Source of the DNA: Clostridia bacterium
Lineage (GTDB): Bacteria; Bacillota; Clostridia; Oscillospirales; CAG-272
Reading direction: 5' to 3'
Length of the DNA: 6,830 nt
Assembly (NCBI GenBank): GCA_017520365.1
Contig: JAFXFQ010000190.1
Location: forward strand, 1 to 6,830
The notes under the pieces are model-generated. The model had not been told where the DNA came from. It saw only the letters and a list, made by a program, of their open reading frames with translations, and made no database searches. Each line of letters begins with the position of its first letter. Position 1 is the stretch's first letter. The position numbers and the translations under genes are program-made. Positions 1 to 5,133 of the stretch are shown piece after piece.

Positions 1-307
1 GACAGCCGGAAAGGGGGCTGTAGCCATACTTCTGATAAAGCTCCATTGTCTCCTGCTGCATCTGCTGTCTTGTTTTGGGGTCGTCTCTTCCCTGATACTT
101 CTTACGGAGAGCCGCCGCCATAGGAGCGATGCTTGCCTGCTTTATCATATTTTTCTGCTGCTTTATACCGAAAAGCAGGCAGAGGATCGCCTGAATGATA
201 ATGGTAAAGTATATCAGAGCGATCAGGTAGTTGTGCCCGGGGCTGATCCAGCAGCAGAACTGCATAAGATAGCCAAAGGGCATTGAGATATAATCAAAAA
301 AGCTCAT
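1..307 (-). CDS. yidC: YidC/Oxa1-family membrane protein insertase, N-terminal part (cut by window edge)
   Basis: This is the first 102 codons of the membrane insertase that helps proteins enter the cytoplasmic membrane, alone or with SecYEG. The start is the ATG at 307. The product begins MSFFDYISMPFGYLMQF, followed by a first transmembrane segment at about residues 25-47 (IALIYFTIIIQAILCLLF). Next comes the KQQKNM boundary and an amphipathic cytoplasmic hairpin (about 52-95) ending in LYQKYGYSPLSGC, a strongly conserved YidC signature just before the second membrane segment. The short N-terminus without a large periplasmic domain fits the Gram-positive type. It lies 6 bases after the yidD stop; the Shine-Dalgarno site is weak (purine-rich AGAGAGAAAG inside the yidD end), so translational coupling is likely. 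Near residue 39 the hydrophilic-groove position that is usually Arg or Lys appears to be Gln. The rest lies outside the window. Confidence 0.93.
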   Translation of the reverse strand, partial: MSFFDYISMPFGYLMQFCCWISPGHNYLIALIYFTIIIQAILCLLFGIKQQKNMIKQASIAPMAAALRKKYQGRDDPKTRQQMQQETMELYQKYGYSPLSGC

Positions 308-313
308 TTTAAA

Positions 314-568
314 TTACTTTCTCTCTTGTTTTTTCTTGTTCCTCTTTCGCTTATTCTGAGGAACGGGATCATAGCCGCCCGCGGACCACGGATTGCATCT
401 GAGGATGCGCCAGATGGCGAGAGCAAGGCCGCGAATTATCCCCCACTCCTCCACCGCTTCAATACAATACTGTGAGCAGGTAGGTCTGAATCTGCAGCAT
501 GGGGGCTTCTTCGGGGATATACACCGCTGATAAAATCTCACCGGCCAAAGGACGATACGCTTAAGCAT
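314..568 (-). CDS. yidD: YidD family membrane protein insertion efficiency factor
   Basis: A small protein of 84 residues, normal for the family, thought to sit at the inner face of the membrane and aid YidC-dependent insertion. Seen in the sequence: an N-terminal amphipathic segment (MLKRIVLWPVRFYQRCISP), then the family core CCRFRPTCSQYCIEAVEEWG (residues about 24-43), RILRCNPWSAGGYDPVP (about 54-70) and a strongly basic tail (KRKRNKKKQERK). The conserved cysteines of the CxxxPTCSQY and RCNP motifs are present. I chose the ATG at 568 because homology begins there and AGGGGAG lies a few bases upstream; the open frame runs on to 691 but that part only overlaps rnpA. The first 8 bases overlap the rnpA end (ATGCTTAA), which implies translational coupling in the rpmH-rnpA-yidD-yidC operon. 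Confidence 0.95.
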   Translation of the reverse strand: MLKRIVLWPVRFYQRCISPKKPPCCRFRPTCSQYCIEAVEEWGIIRGLALAIWRILRCNPWSAGGYDPVPQNKRKRNKKKQERK

Positions 569-965
569 CTCCTTCTCCCCTTTTTTCTGATTTTTCAAGC
601 ACGTCGAGCCGTTTGAGACAATACTGCAAGTCACGCATAACGTCCTGCATTTTGTTGACCGTAGCCGCACTTCTCGCCGCAATAACGACAAGATTGCCCT
701 TTTTTATGCCTATGCTCGCTTCGATGAGCCTGTACGCCTCGCGTATGACTCTCTTTGCGCGATTTCTTTCTACGGCGCCTCCGATCTTTTTTGAGGCTGC
801 TATTCCCACTCGGTTCAAATACTTTTTTTCGGGATTTGCTTTTTTTAGCACGTTTGCTTTTTTATCACGAAGTACGTATACGCAAACGCTTGCGGCCGCG
901 GCACGTCTGCCGCCCTGATAAGCCTTGCGGTACAGATGATTTTCACTTATTGCCGTTTGCTTCAC
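561..965 (-). CDS. rnpA: Ribonuclease P protein component
   Basis: The protein cofactor of RNase P, which with the catalytic RNA (rnpB, not in this window) removes 5' leaders from precursor tRNAs. The 134-residue product is slightly longer than the usual 110-125. It shows the family's RNR motif and its helix, ERNRAKRVIREAYR (about residues 66-79), preceded by RVGIAASKKIGGAV, and an N-terminal strand region (about 10-32) that would form the central cleft. The start codon is GTG at 965, with GGAGG six bases upstream (972-976 on the plus strand). The last ~15 residues (EKSEKRGEGDA) are a charged tail; their coding sequence also carries the ribosome binding site and start of yidD. The gene lies 141 bases after rpmH, and a terminator-like hairpin in the gap could lower its expression relative to rpmH. 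Confidence 0.96.
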   Translation of the reverse strand: MKQTAISENHLYRKAYQGGRRAAAASVCVYVLRDKKANVLKKANPEKKYLNRVGIAASKKIGGAVERNRAKRVIREAYRLIEASIGIKKGNLVVIAARSAATVNKMQDVMRDLQYCLKRLDVLEKSEKRGEGDA

Positions 966-984
966 GTCTTTCCTCCGTTTTTTT

Positions 985-1032
985 AAAATAAAAACCTCCG
1001 ATACGGTCCGGGTCTCGGATCCACTCGGAGGT
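985..1032 (-). terminator. Intrinsic-terminator-like hairpin between rpmH and rnpA (possible attenuator)
   Basis: Read on the minus strand, ACCTCCGA (1032-1025) pairs perfectly with TCGGAGGT (1001-994). The 23-base loop may pair further inside (GG with CC, UC with GG). The stem is followed at once by TTTTATTTT (993-985). This has the form of a rho-independent terminator with a long loop, placed so as to cut rpmH transcripts off from rnpA. A transcriptional step-down after rpmH makes sense because ribosomal protein L34 is needed in far larger amounts than RNase P protein. There is no clear promoter between the hairpin and rnpA, so readthrough is expected. The 5' arm can also pair with the rnpA ribosome binding site. 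Confidence 0.6.
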
Positions 1033-1106
1033 GGTCGGTCTTATTTTATACCTTGCAATGCAGAGATATACGACCAACGCCGGGTCGTTTGCAGAAACAA
1101 AACAAC

Positions 1107-1241
1107 TTAGTGAGTAAGTCTTGCTCTGCCCTTTGCGCGACGTCTCTTGAGTACTTTTCTGCCATCAGCAGTCTTCATTCTCTTTCTGAAGCCGTGCTCC
1201 TTCTTTCTCTGACGCTTCTTGGGCTGATATGTTCTAAGCAT
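1107..1241 (-). CDS. rpmH: 50S ribosomal protein L34 (bL34)
   Basis: A short gene of 44 codons plus TAA, found by reading the minus strand. The product begins MLRTYQPKKRQRKKEHGFRK and ends RRRAKGRARLTH. This matches the family pattern M-x-RTYQP, HGFR-x-RM, GRKVL-x-RRAKGR-x-LT with the usual length of 44-46. It is a very basic protein that binds 23S rRNA in the large subunit. The ATG at 1241 has a textbook ribosome binding site, AAGGAGG, seven bases upstream. It is the first gene of the rpmH-rnpA-yidD-yidC unit and has its own strong promoter. Confidence 0.98.
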   Translation of the reverse strand: MLRTYQPKKRQRKKEHGFRKRMKTADGRKVLKRRRAKGRARLTH

Positions 1242-1248
1242 ATTCGCA

Positions 1249-1255
1249 CCTCCTT
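1249..1255 (-). promoter_or_regulatory. Ribosome binding site of rpmH
   Basis: On the minus strand AAGGAGG, a full match to the anti-Shine-Dalgarno core, lies seven bases before the rpmH ATG. It fixes the start of this small gene. Confidence 0.9.
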
Positions 1256-1294
1256 ACACATTTATGGAAAAATTAATCAATAACTTTTTTCGTG

Positions 1295-1308
1295 GGGACA
1301 AACGTCCC
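1295..1308 (-). other. Small hairpin in the rpmH leader
   Basis: GGGAC and GTCCC form a perfect five-pair stem with a four-base loop, about 55 bases before the rpmH start, inside the predicted 5' untranslated region. No U-tract follows on the minus strand, so it is not a terminator. It might stabilise the mRNA 5' end or belong to a leader structure. A stem this short could also be chance. Confidence 0.4.
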
Positions 1309-1326
1309 ATTGCATAGGCATCCATT

Positions 1327-1356
1327 ATTATACATAAGGCCCTGCCTTTTTGTCAA
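1327..1356 (-). promoter_or_regulatory. Sigma-A-type promoter of the rpmH operon
   Basis: On the minus strand a perfect -35 TTGACA (1356-1351) and a perfect -10 TATAAT (1332-1327) are separated by 18 bases. The region upstream of the -35 is A/T-rich (runs of A and T at 1357-1415) and could act as an UP element. Transcription would begin near 1318-1320, giving a leader of about 78 bases. This strength fits a ribosomal protein gene. The spacer carries an inverted repeat AAGGC-AGG-GCCTT (1348-1336). Confidence 0.85.
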
Positions 1357-1397
1357 GTGTTTTTTAAAACTATTTTTTGGAAAGAACCTTAATTTTT

Positions 1398-1419
1398 GCT
1401 TTTTTTCAAAAAAAACAGC
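1398..1419 (-). other. A/T-rich imperfect inverted repeat downstream of the LRR gene
   Basis: On the minus strand a run of eight T is followed by G and seven A, bounded by GCTG and GC, so it can fold on itself with one mismatch. It lies about 7 bases after the LRR stop codon. It is not a normal GC-rich terminator and no other terminator is visible before the rpmH promoter, so HTH-LRR transcripts may run on into rpmH. A weak termination or pausing role is possible. Confidence 0.3.
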
Positions 1420-1425
1420 GGATTT

Positions 1426-2820
1426 TTACCGTACTTTCACGGGAATTCCGTTGGCATCGGCATATTTATAGGCATCGCATTCCTTTGTACTGCAGTATAC
1501 AACAGCATTTTTACTGTCCTGAAGGACGTTTGTTCCGATCTTTTTAAGGCTGACGGGCATCTCAATGTAGGTCAGATTATCCATTGTTGCAAAGGCACAG
1601 ATATCTACAGCCGTAATACCCTCGGGAAGGATCACGCTCTCTACCGCATCGCAATCGGTGAAGGCGCATTCGCCGATCATAGTTACCGTATCGGGAATGG
1701 ATATGCTTCTCAACGATTTGCAGCTTGCGTAGGTATATGCGGGGATCGACGTGATCTTTTCAGGGATAAACATTTCCTCAAGGCTTTGGCAGTCTGCAAA
1801 AACGTACTTACCAAGCTTTTCAAGCCCCTCGGGAAGGAATGCCTCGTTAAGACTTGTACAATGGCAGAACACGTAATCTCCCATGACCTTTACGCTTGCG
1901 GGGATCTCGATCTGTTCAAGTGACGTGCAATAGTAGAATGCACTGAGGCCGATCTCCGTAAGCCCTTCGGGGAGAGACACGTCCTTCAGCACCGTGCAGT
2001 TATTGAATACGGCGTTGGAAAGCTTTTTGACCCCCTCGGGAACAGCAATCTCCTCAAGGGAGGTGCAATCGCTGAAGGCATATTCGCCCACCGCTTTGAG
2101 GCTTTCGGGAAGCTCCACACTTTTAAGGGACTTACATACACCGAAGGCGTAGCTTCCGATCTCCTCAAGTGCAGAGGAAAGCTTTACGGATACAAGAGAG
2201 GTGCAGCCGTAAAAGGCACCGGATTCTATTTTTGTAACGGTATCGGGAAGCTCTATACTTTTGAGAGCCGCGCAGTTAACGAAGGTACCCTCCCTGATCA
2301 CCGTATTTGAGGCAGGGATCGTTACCTCCTCAACAGCGCAGTTCTGAAAGGCGTATTTTTCGAAATACAATACCGTATCCGGGATAGTTATCTTTTTCAG
2401 GGTATTTTGGTTTTTTCTGTCGGTAAAGCAGGCGTTTCCGATGGTAGTTACAGTATGACCGTCAATCTTTTCGGGAACGGCGATCTCCTCGGCGTTGCCG
2501 AAATAGTAGGTCACGGTAGCCGTATCGTCCTCGTACAGCGCCCACATAAAATCACCGTCCTCAAGGCCTGCCTTCTTAAGGGGGCTGCCCGCAGGATTTT
2601 GAGCAGCGGTGTTCTTTTTTATATCACGTCTGATAACCGCATCGTCGGAGAACCAGATAAAGCGTACCGCAAAAAACACGCCCAAAGCGATGACGGAGAC
2701 GGATATAACGTAGGATATGATCCTTATGATCAGCTTGTTTTTCTTCTTCTTTTTTGCCAGCATCTCCTCTTCACGAAGAGCTGCCAGCTGCTTTTTGGAA
2801 AGCCTATCTCTTTTTTTCAT
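1426..2820 (-). CDS. Membrane-anchored BspA-type leucine-rich-repeat protein (LRR_5 family)
   Basis: The 464-residue product has three parts. A very basic cytoplasmic head (residues 1-29, with AKKKKKNK) leads into one transmembrane segment (about 29-57), which should leave the rest outside the cell. A linker follows (58-95). Then comes a cap typical of this family (YEDDTATVTYYFGNAEEIAVPEKIDGHTV in two halves, about 96-124), followed by about 13-14 tandem repeats of about 23 residues (about 123-432). The repeat consensus is IGxxAFxxCxSLxxIxIPxx, and the last unit ends in the usual DAYKYADANGIPVKV. BspA-type repeats occur in surface proteins and in many gut Clostridia proteins of unknown role; some bind host or matrix proteins, but no ligand can be read here. 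There is no LPXTG, dockerin or enzyme domain. The start overlaps the end of the HTH gene by 17 bases and has only an A-rich leader, so coupling is likely. A second possible start is Met20, preceded by GAGGAG. Confidence 0.88.
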   Translation of the reverse strand: MKKRDRLSKKQLAALREEEMLAKKKKKNKLIIRIISYVISVSVIALGVFFAVRFIWFSDDAVIRRDIKKNTAAQNPAGSPLKKAGLEDGDFMWALYEDDTATVTYYFGNAEEIAVPEKIDGHTVTTIGNACFTDRKNQNTLKKITIPDTVLYFEKYAFQNCAVEEVTIPASNTVIREGTFVNCAALKSIELPDTVTKIESGAFYGCTSLVSVKLSSALEEIGSYAFGVCKSLKSVELPESLKAVGEYAFSDCTSLEEIAVPEGVKKLSNAVFNNCTVLKDVSLPEGLTEIGLSAFYYCTSLEQIEIPASVKVMGDYVFCHCTSLNEAFLPEGLEKLGKYVFADCQSLEEMFIPEKITSIPAYTYASCKSLRSISIPDTVTMIGECAFTDCDAVESVILPEGITAVDICAFATMDNLTYIEMPVSLKKIGTNVLQDSKNAVVYCSTKECDAYKYADANGIPVKVR

Positions 2821-3310
2821 TTTTCTTTTTCTTTCTTATCTTTTTTGTTGAAAGGGTAACCACGCAGGTAACCACGCAAATAATAACACCGAGAACGAAC
2901 ATTGCGCCAAAGGCATACAATGGTGCGCCAAGAGACGCGATAAGTGCAGGAACAGACAATCCCGATGCACCGTAGCGCATTACCATCATAAGAACACCGA
3001 CAGCACCGATGAATACGAGAATGACACCTGAAAGAAATCTCCAGTCGGTCACGGGAGTGGGTGCGGGATGTGCATCATTCGGGAACATTGCCTTTATCTC
3101 GCCCATATTTTTTGCACCGAACAGAAGATAATTCGCACTTGTTTTGAGAAGCTCCGCCAGCGCATTCACCGTGGGAGTGTCGGGCTCACCGTCTCCTCCG
3201 ATCCATTTATCAATGCTTCCCTCCGGGAGGGCAAGCTTTTCCTCTATTTCCGAGGCGGAAAGGCCGGATGACCCTACCGCTTCATTTAATCTTTTTGCAA
3301 AACCGCTCAT
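2804..3310 (-). CDS. Cro/C1-type helix-turn-helix protein with C-terminal membrane segments
   Basis: The 168-residue product starts with a Cro/C1 (XRE) DNA-binding fold at about residues 3-65 (FAKRLNEAV, LSASEIEEKLALPEGSIDKWIGG, TPTVNALAELLKTSANYLLFG). The FAKRLNEA, sequence-spaced helices and ANYLLFG ending are typical. A short linker with Pro residues (about 80-89) leads to a transmembrane segment (about 93-111), a second long hydrophobic stretch (about 117-153) and a strongly basic tail KKIRKKKKNEKKR. The positive-inside rule suggests two crossings with both ends in the cytoplasm, though the 37-residue second stretch could be a hairpin. I chose the ATG at 3310 because GAGG lies six bases upstream; an in-frame ATG at 3322 has no such site. 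It is first in a two-gene unit with the LRR protein. It is likely a membrane-tethered regulator or sensor; its target is unknown. Confidence 0.82.
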   Translation of the reverse strand: MSGFAKRLNEAVGSSGLSASEIEEKLALPEGSIDKWIGGDGEPDTPTVNALAELLKTSANYLLFGAKNMGEIKAMFPNDAHPAPTPVTDWRFLSGVILVFIGAVGVLMMVMRYGASGLSVPALIASLGAPLYAFGAMFVLGVIICVVTCVVTLSTKKIRKKKKNEKKR

Positions 3311-3340
3311 AAAAATCCTCATTAAGTTTTTATCCGTTTA

Positions 3341-3369
3341 AGTATATCACATCCCCCGCCCCATTTCCA
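3341..3369 (-). promoter_or_regulatory. Possible promoter of the HTH-LRR gene pair
   Basis: On the minus strand a good -10 TATACT (3346-3341) is preceded, 17 bases further up, by TGGAAA (3369-3364), which matches four of six consensus -35 bases. The spacer contains a G-rich run. Transcription would start about 10 bases upstream of the ATG at 3322, giving a short leader that contains the GAGG site used at 3310. The weak -35 suggests modest or activator-dependent expression. Confidence 0.5.
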
Positions 3370-3372
3370 CAG

Positions 3373-3388
3373 TTTTTTGTAAATTATC
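3373..3388 (+). repeat. Direct repeat copy 1 (HTH side)
   Basis: TTTTTTGTAAATTATC matches the sequence at 3484-3499 in 15 of 16 positions and has the same orientation. It lies four bases upstream of the predicted -35 of the HTH gene. Its core TTTGTAAA is one base away from the perfect palindrome TTTGCAAA of the other copy. It may be a protein binding site, or a chance result of A/T-rich sequence. Confidence 0.45.
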
Positions 3389-3395
3389 GAAATTG

Positions 3396-3428
3396 GCGGG
3401 TGCTGCCCGCTAAATCGGAGGTTAGCGG
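3396..3428. promoter_or_regulatory. Two overlapping, mutually exclusive hairpins in the divergent intergenic region
   Basis: GCGGG (3396-3400) pairs with CCCGC (3406-3410) around a five-base loop. CCGCTAA (3407-3413) pairs with TTAGCGG (3422-3428) around an eight-base loop, ATCGGAGG. The two stems share CCGC, so only one can form at a time. The site lies between the two outward promoters and so is not in either predicted transcript. It may be an operator made of inverted repeats rather than an RNA structure. No U-tract follows on either strand. Confidence 0.5.
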
Positions 3429-3483
3429 ACTATTTGCAATCTATTCGCAGTTGATTATTTGTTCTTTACCTCTTATTTGTCTC

Positions 3484-3499
3484 TTTTTTGCAAATTATC
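3484..3499 (+). repeat. Direct repeat copy 2 (MATE side)
   Basis: TTTTTTGCAAATTATC is the second copy of the repeat, containing the palindrome TTTGCAAA. It ends 10 bases before the -35 box of the transporter promoter. A related TATTTGCAAT is at 3431-3440. Confidence 0.45.
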
Positions 3500-3509
3500 C
3501 CTCCACTCG

Positions 3510-3538
3510 TTGACAAGGATAATATATTGTAGTAAAAT
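3510..3538 (+). promoter_or_regulatory. Sigma-A-type promoter of the MATE transporter gene
   Basis: A perfect -35 TTGACA (3510-3515) is followed after exactly 17 bases by TAAAAT (3533-3538), five of six consensus positions. Two further TATAAT-like boxes (3543-3548 and 3551-3556) follow but lack a matching -35. Transcription would begin near 3545, giving a leader of about 34 bases. Confidence 0.75.
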
Positions 3539-3566
3539 GGAGTATAATGATATAATTATGCAATAT

Positions 3567-3572
3567 AAGGAG
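3567..3572 (+). promoter_or_regulatory. Ribosome binding site that sets the GTG start of the MATE gene
   Basis: AAGGAG lies exactly six bases before GTG at 3579. Upstream in-frame ATG codons (3459, 3537, 3558) have no comparable site, and those at 3459 and 3537 lie upstream of or inside the promoter. This supports the GTG start. Confidence 0.8.
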
Positions 3573-3578
3573 ATAAAA

Positions 3579-5069
3579 GTGAGCGAAGCAACCATAAAGC
3601 AGAACAAAATGGGGACTCTGCCCATAGGCCGTCTGCTTCTTACAATGTCTGTTCCCATGATGCTTTCCATGCTGGTACAGGCACTTTACAACGTGGTAGA
3701 CAGCATTTTCGTTTCCCACATCAGCGAAACTCAATATGAGCTGACTGCGGTTTCAGCTGCCTTTCCCCTTCAAAATCTTATGATAGCGTTCGGCACCGGT
3801 ATCGGTGTCGGTATAACCACCCTTATATCAAAGAGCCTGGGTGAAAAAAATCCCAAGAGAGCAAACCGCGCCGCCGCTCAAGGCATTATGCTTGAGCTTT
3901 GCAGCTGCGTTATCTTCATACTTATCGGTCTTTTCGGTGTCAGGGCATTTATGGAAAGCCAGACAGACAATGCAGAGGTCATCAACCACGGTGTTACATA
4001 CCTCTCCATTTGTTCCGTATTCTCCGCAGGTCTTTTTATTCAGATCACCTTTGAGAAGCTTTTGCAAAGCACGGGAAAAATGCTCCATTCTATGCTTGCT
4101 CAGGCTATCGGTGCCATTCTCAACATAATCCTTGACCCCATTATGATCTTCGGCCTCTTCGGTGCACCCGCAATGGGCATCAAGGGTGCCGCCATCGCTA
4201 CGGTGATCGGCCAGTTTGCGGCAGCGATCACTGCTATAATATTCCACTTTACCGCAAACCGCGAGCTGAATATCGGCATCAAGGACTTCCGCCCCCACAA
4301 AAAGCTTATCTCAAAGATCCTTATAGTCGGTCTCCCCTCCGTCATTATGGTGGCCATCGGTTCAGTCATGACCTACTGCATGAACCGTATCCTCTTCGGT
4401 GTTGAGAAGGTGGGCGAGGTCGCTGCCACCGTCTTCGGCACATATTTCAAGCTTCAGAGCTTCCTTATCATGCCCGTTCTCGGTCTTAACAACGGTATGG
4501 TTCCCATCATCGCTTTCAACTACGGTGCAAGAAACAAGCAAAGGATAATTAAAACGATCCGCCTGTCTGTCATCTCCGCGGTCTGCATTATGCTTGCGGG
4601 CTTTGCCGTTTTCCAGATAGCTCCCGGTATACTAATGAGTCTTTTCAAGGCCCAGGGCGAGATGCTCGACATTGGTATTCAGGCCCTTCAAGTCATCAGC
4701 TACTGCTTCATATTCGCAGGCTACAGCATTGTTATCGCCTCTACCTTCCAGGCGCTCGGCAACGGCATTTTCAGTATGATAATCTCATTTGTAAGACAGC
4801 TCGTTGTCCTTATCCCCACCGCATATCTTATGGCGATTTTCGGCAAGAAGCTCTGGATGATCTGGCTGTCCTTCCCCATCGCAGAGGCAGTTGCCTGCGT
4901 GCTTTGCACCTTTATGTTCATCCACCTCTACAAAAAGCTTATCAAGCCTCTTGACGAGACTCAATCAAAGGAAGAGCTTCTCGAAAGCCTTGAAAAGCAG
5001 CTGGCATCGGGAAAAATAACGGAAAAGGTATACGCTCAAAAAAAAGCGGACATACTTGATAATCAGTAA
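3579..5069 (+). CDS. MATE-family multidrug/cation antiporter with a SHOCT-like C-terminal tail
   Basis: A membrane exporter of the MATE family, which expels drugs or other organic cations using a Na+ or H+ gradient. The 496-residue product begins just before the family's first signature (NKMGTLPIGRLLLTMSVPMML, split about residues 9-29; ALYNVVDSIFVSHI, 35-48). It shows the two-fold repeat of six helices each: ILDPIMIFGLFGAPAMG with GAAIATVIGQ (about 184-212) ends the first half, and GLPSVIMVAIGSV (about 251-263), NYGARNK (314-320) and FQALGNG (390-396) mark the second. Helices end near residue 450. The last 46 residues are a charged tail that MATE proteins usually lack, with EELLESLEKQLASGKITEKVYAQKKADIL in two pieces (about 465-493), similar to the SHOCT motif. 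The start is GTG. Substrate cannot be inferred. It has its own promoter, divergent from the HTH-LRR pair, whose regulator-like first gene might control it, though nothing proves this. Confidence 0.93.
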   Translation: MSEATIKQNKMGTLPIGRLLLTMSVPMMLSMLVQALYNVVDSIFVSHISETQYELTAVSAAFPLQNLMIAFGTGIGVGITTLISKSLGEKNPKRANRAAAQGIMLELCSCVIFILIGLFGVRAFMESQTDNAEVINHGVTYLSICSVFSAGLFIQITFEKLLQSTGKMLHSMLAQAIGAILNIILDPIMIFGLFGAPAMGIKGAAIATVIGQFAAAITAIIFHFTANRELNIGIKDFRPHKKLISKILIVGLPSVIMVAIGSVMTYCMNRILFGVEKVGEVAATVFGTYFKLQSFLIMPVLGLNNGMVPIIAFNYGARNKQRIIKTIRLSVISAVCIMLAGFAVFQIAPGILMSLFKAQGEMLDIGIQALQVISYCFIFAGYSIVIASTFQALGNGIFSMIISFVRQLVVLIPTAYLMAIFGKKLWMIWLSFPIAEAVACVLCTFMFIHLYKKLIKPLDETQSKEELLESLEKQLASGKITEKVYAQKKADILDNQ

Positions 5070-5082
5070 AATCTAAAAAAAC

Positions 5083-5110
5083 GGGCTGCTGCATTCATTT
5101 GCAGCAGCCC
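5083..5110. terminator. Perfect 10-bp hairpin between the MATE gene and gatC
   Basis: GGGCTGCTGC (5083-5092) pairs perfectly with GCAGCAGCCC (5101-5110) around the loop ATTCATTT, 13 bases after the MATE stop codon. On the plus strand only TT follows before mixed sequence (TTAAATC), while A7 precedes the stem. On the minus strand the same hairpin is followed by G and seven T. It therefore looks like a good terminator for leftward transcripts and only a partial one for MATE. Since gatC starts 23 bases further on with no visible promoter, readthrough from MATE or a promoter inside the MATE end must supply gatCA. Confidence 0.65.
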
Positions 5111-5133
5111 TTAAATCTAAGTCAGGAACAGCA

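Noticed and set aside
569..691. Upstream extension of the yidD frame to an ATG at 691
   Set aside because: The added residues have no YidD homology, lie wholly inside rnpA in another frame, and the ATG at 568 has a nearby purine-rich site and the family start.
1043..1073. Possible extra promoter for rnpA (TATAAAAT on the minus strand)
   Set aside because: The -10-like box has no acceptable -35 at 16-18 bases (TCGTAT), and it lies upstream of the terminator-like hairpin, so it would not bypass it.
1070..1088. Stem ACGACC/GGTCGT just after rpmH as a terminator
   Set aside because: Only six pairs, and the minus-strand sequence after it (ATATC) lacks a U-tract.
1396..2859. Long plus-strand open frames opposite the LRR gene
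   Set aside because: Their translations show no domain pattern and reflect the repeat codons of the LRR gene read in antisense; no ribosome binding sites precede them.
3364..3372. DnaA-box-like TTTCCACAG as a sign of oriC
   Set aside because: It is a single imperfect match without a cluster of further boxes or a clear unwinding element.
3459..3578. Upstream ATG starts for the MATE gene (3459, 3537, 3558)
   Set aside because: The first two lie upstream of or inside the predicted promoter, none has a ribosome binding site, and homology starts after the GTG at 3579, which has AAGGAG at ideal spacing.
3828..4298. 156-codon minus-strand frame opposite the MATE gene
   Set aside because: No recognisable domain, and the MATE frame on the other strand is clearly coding with conserved motifs throughout.
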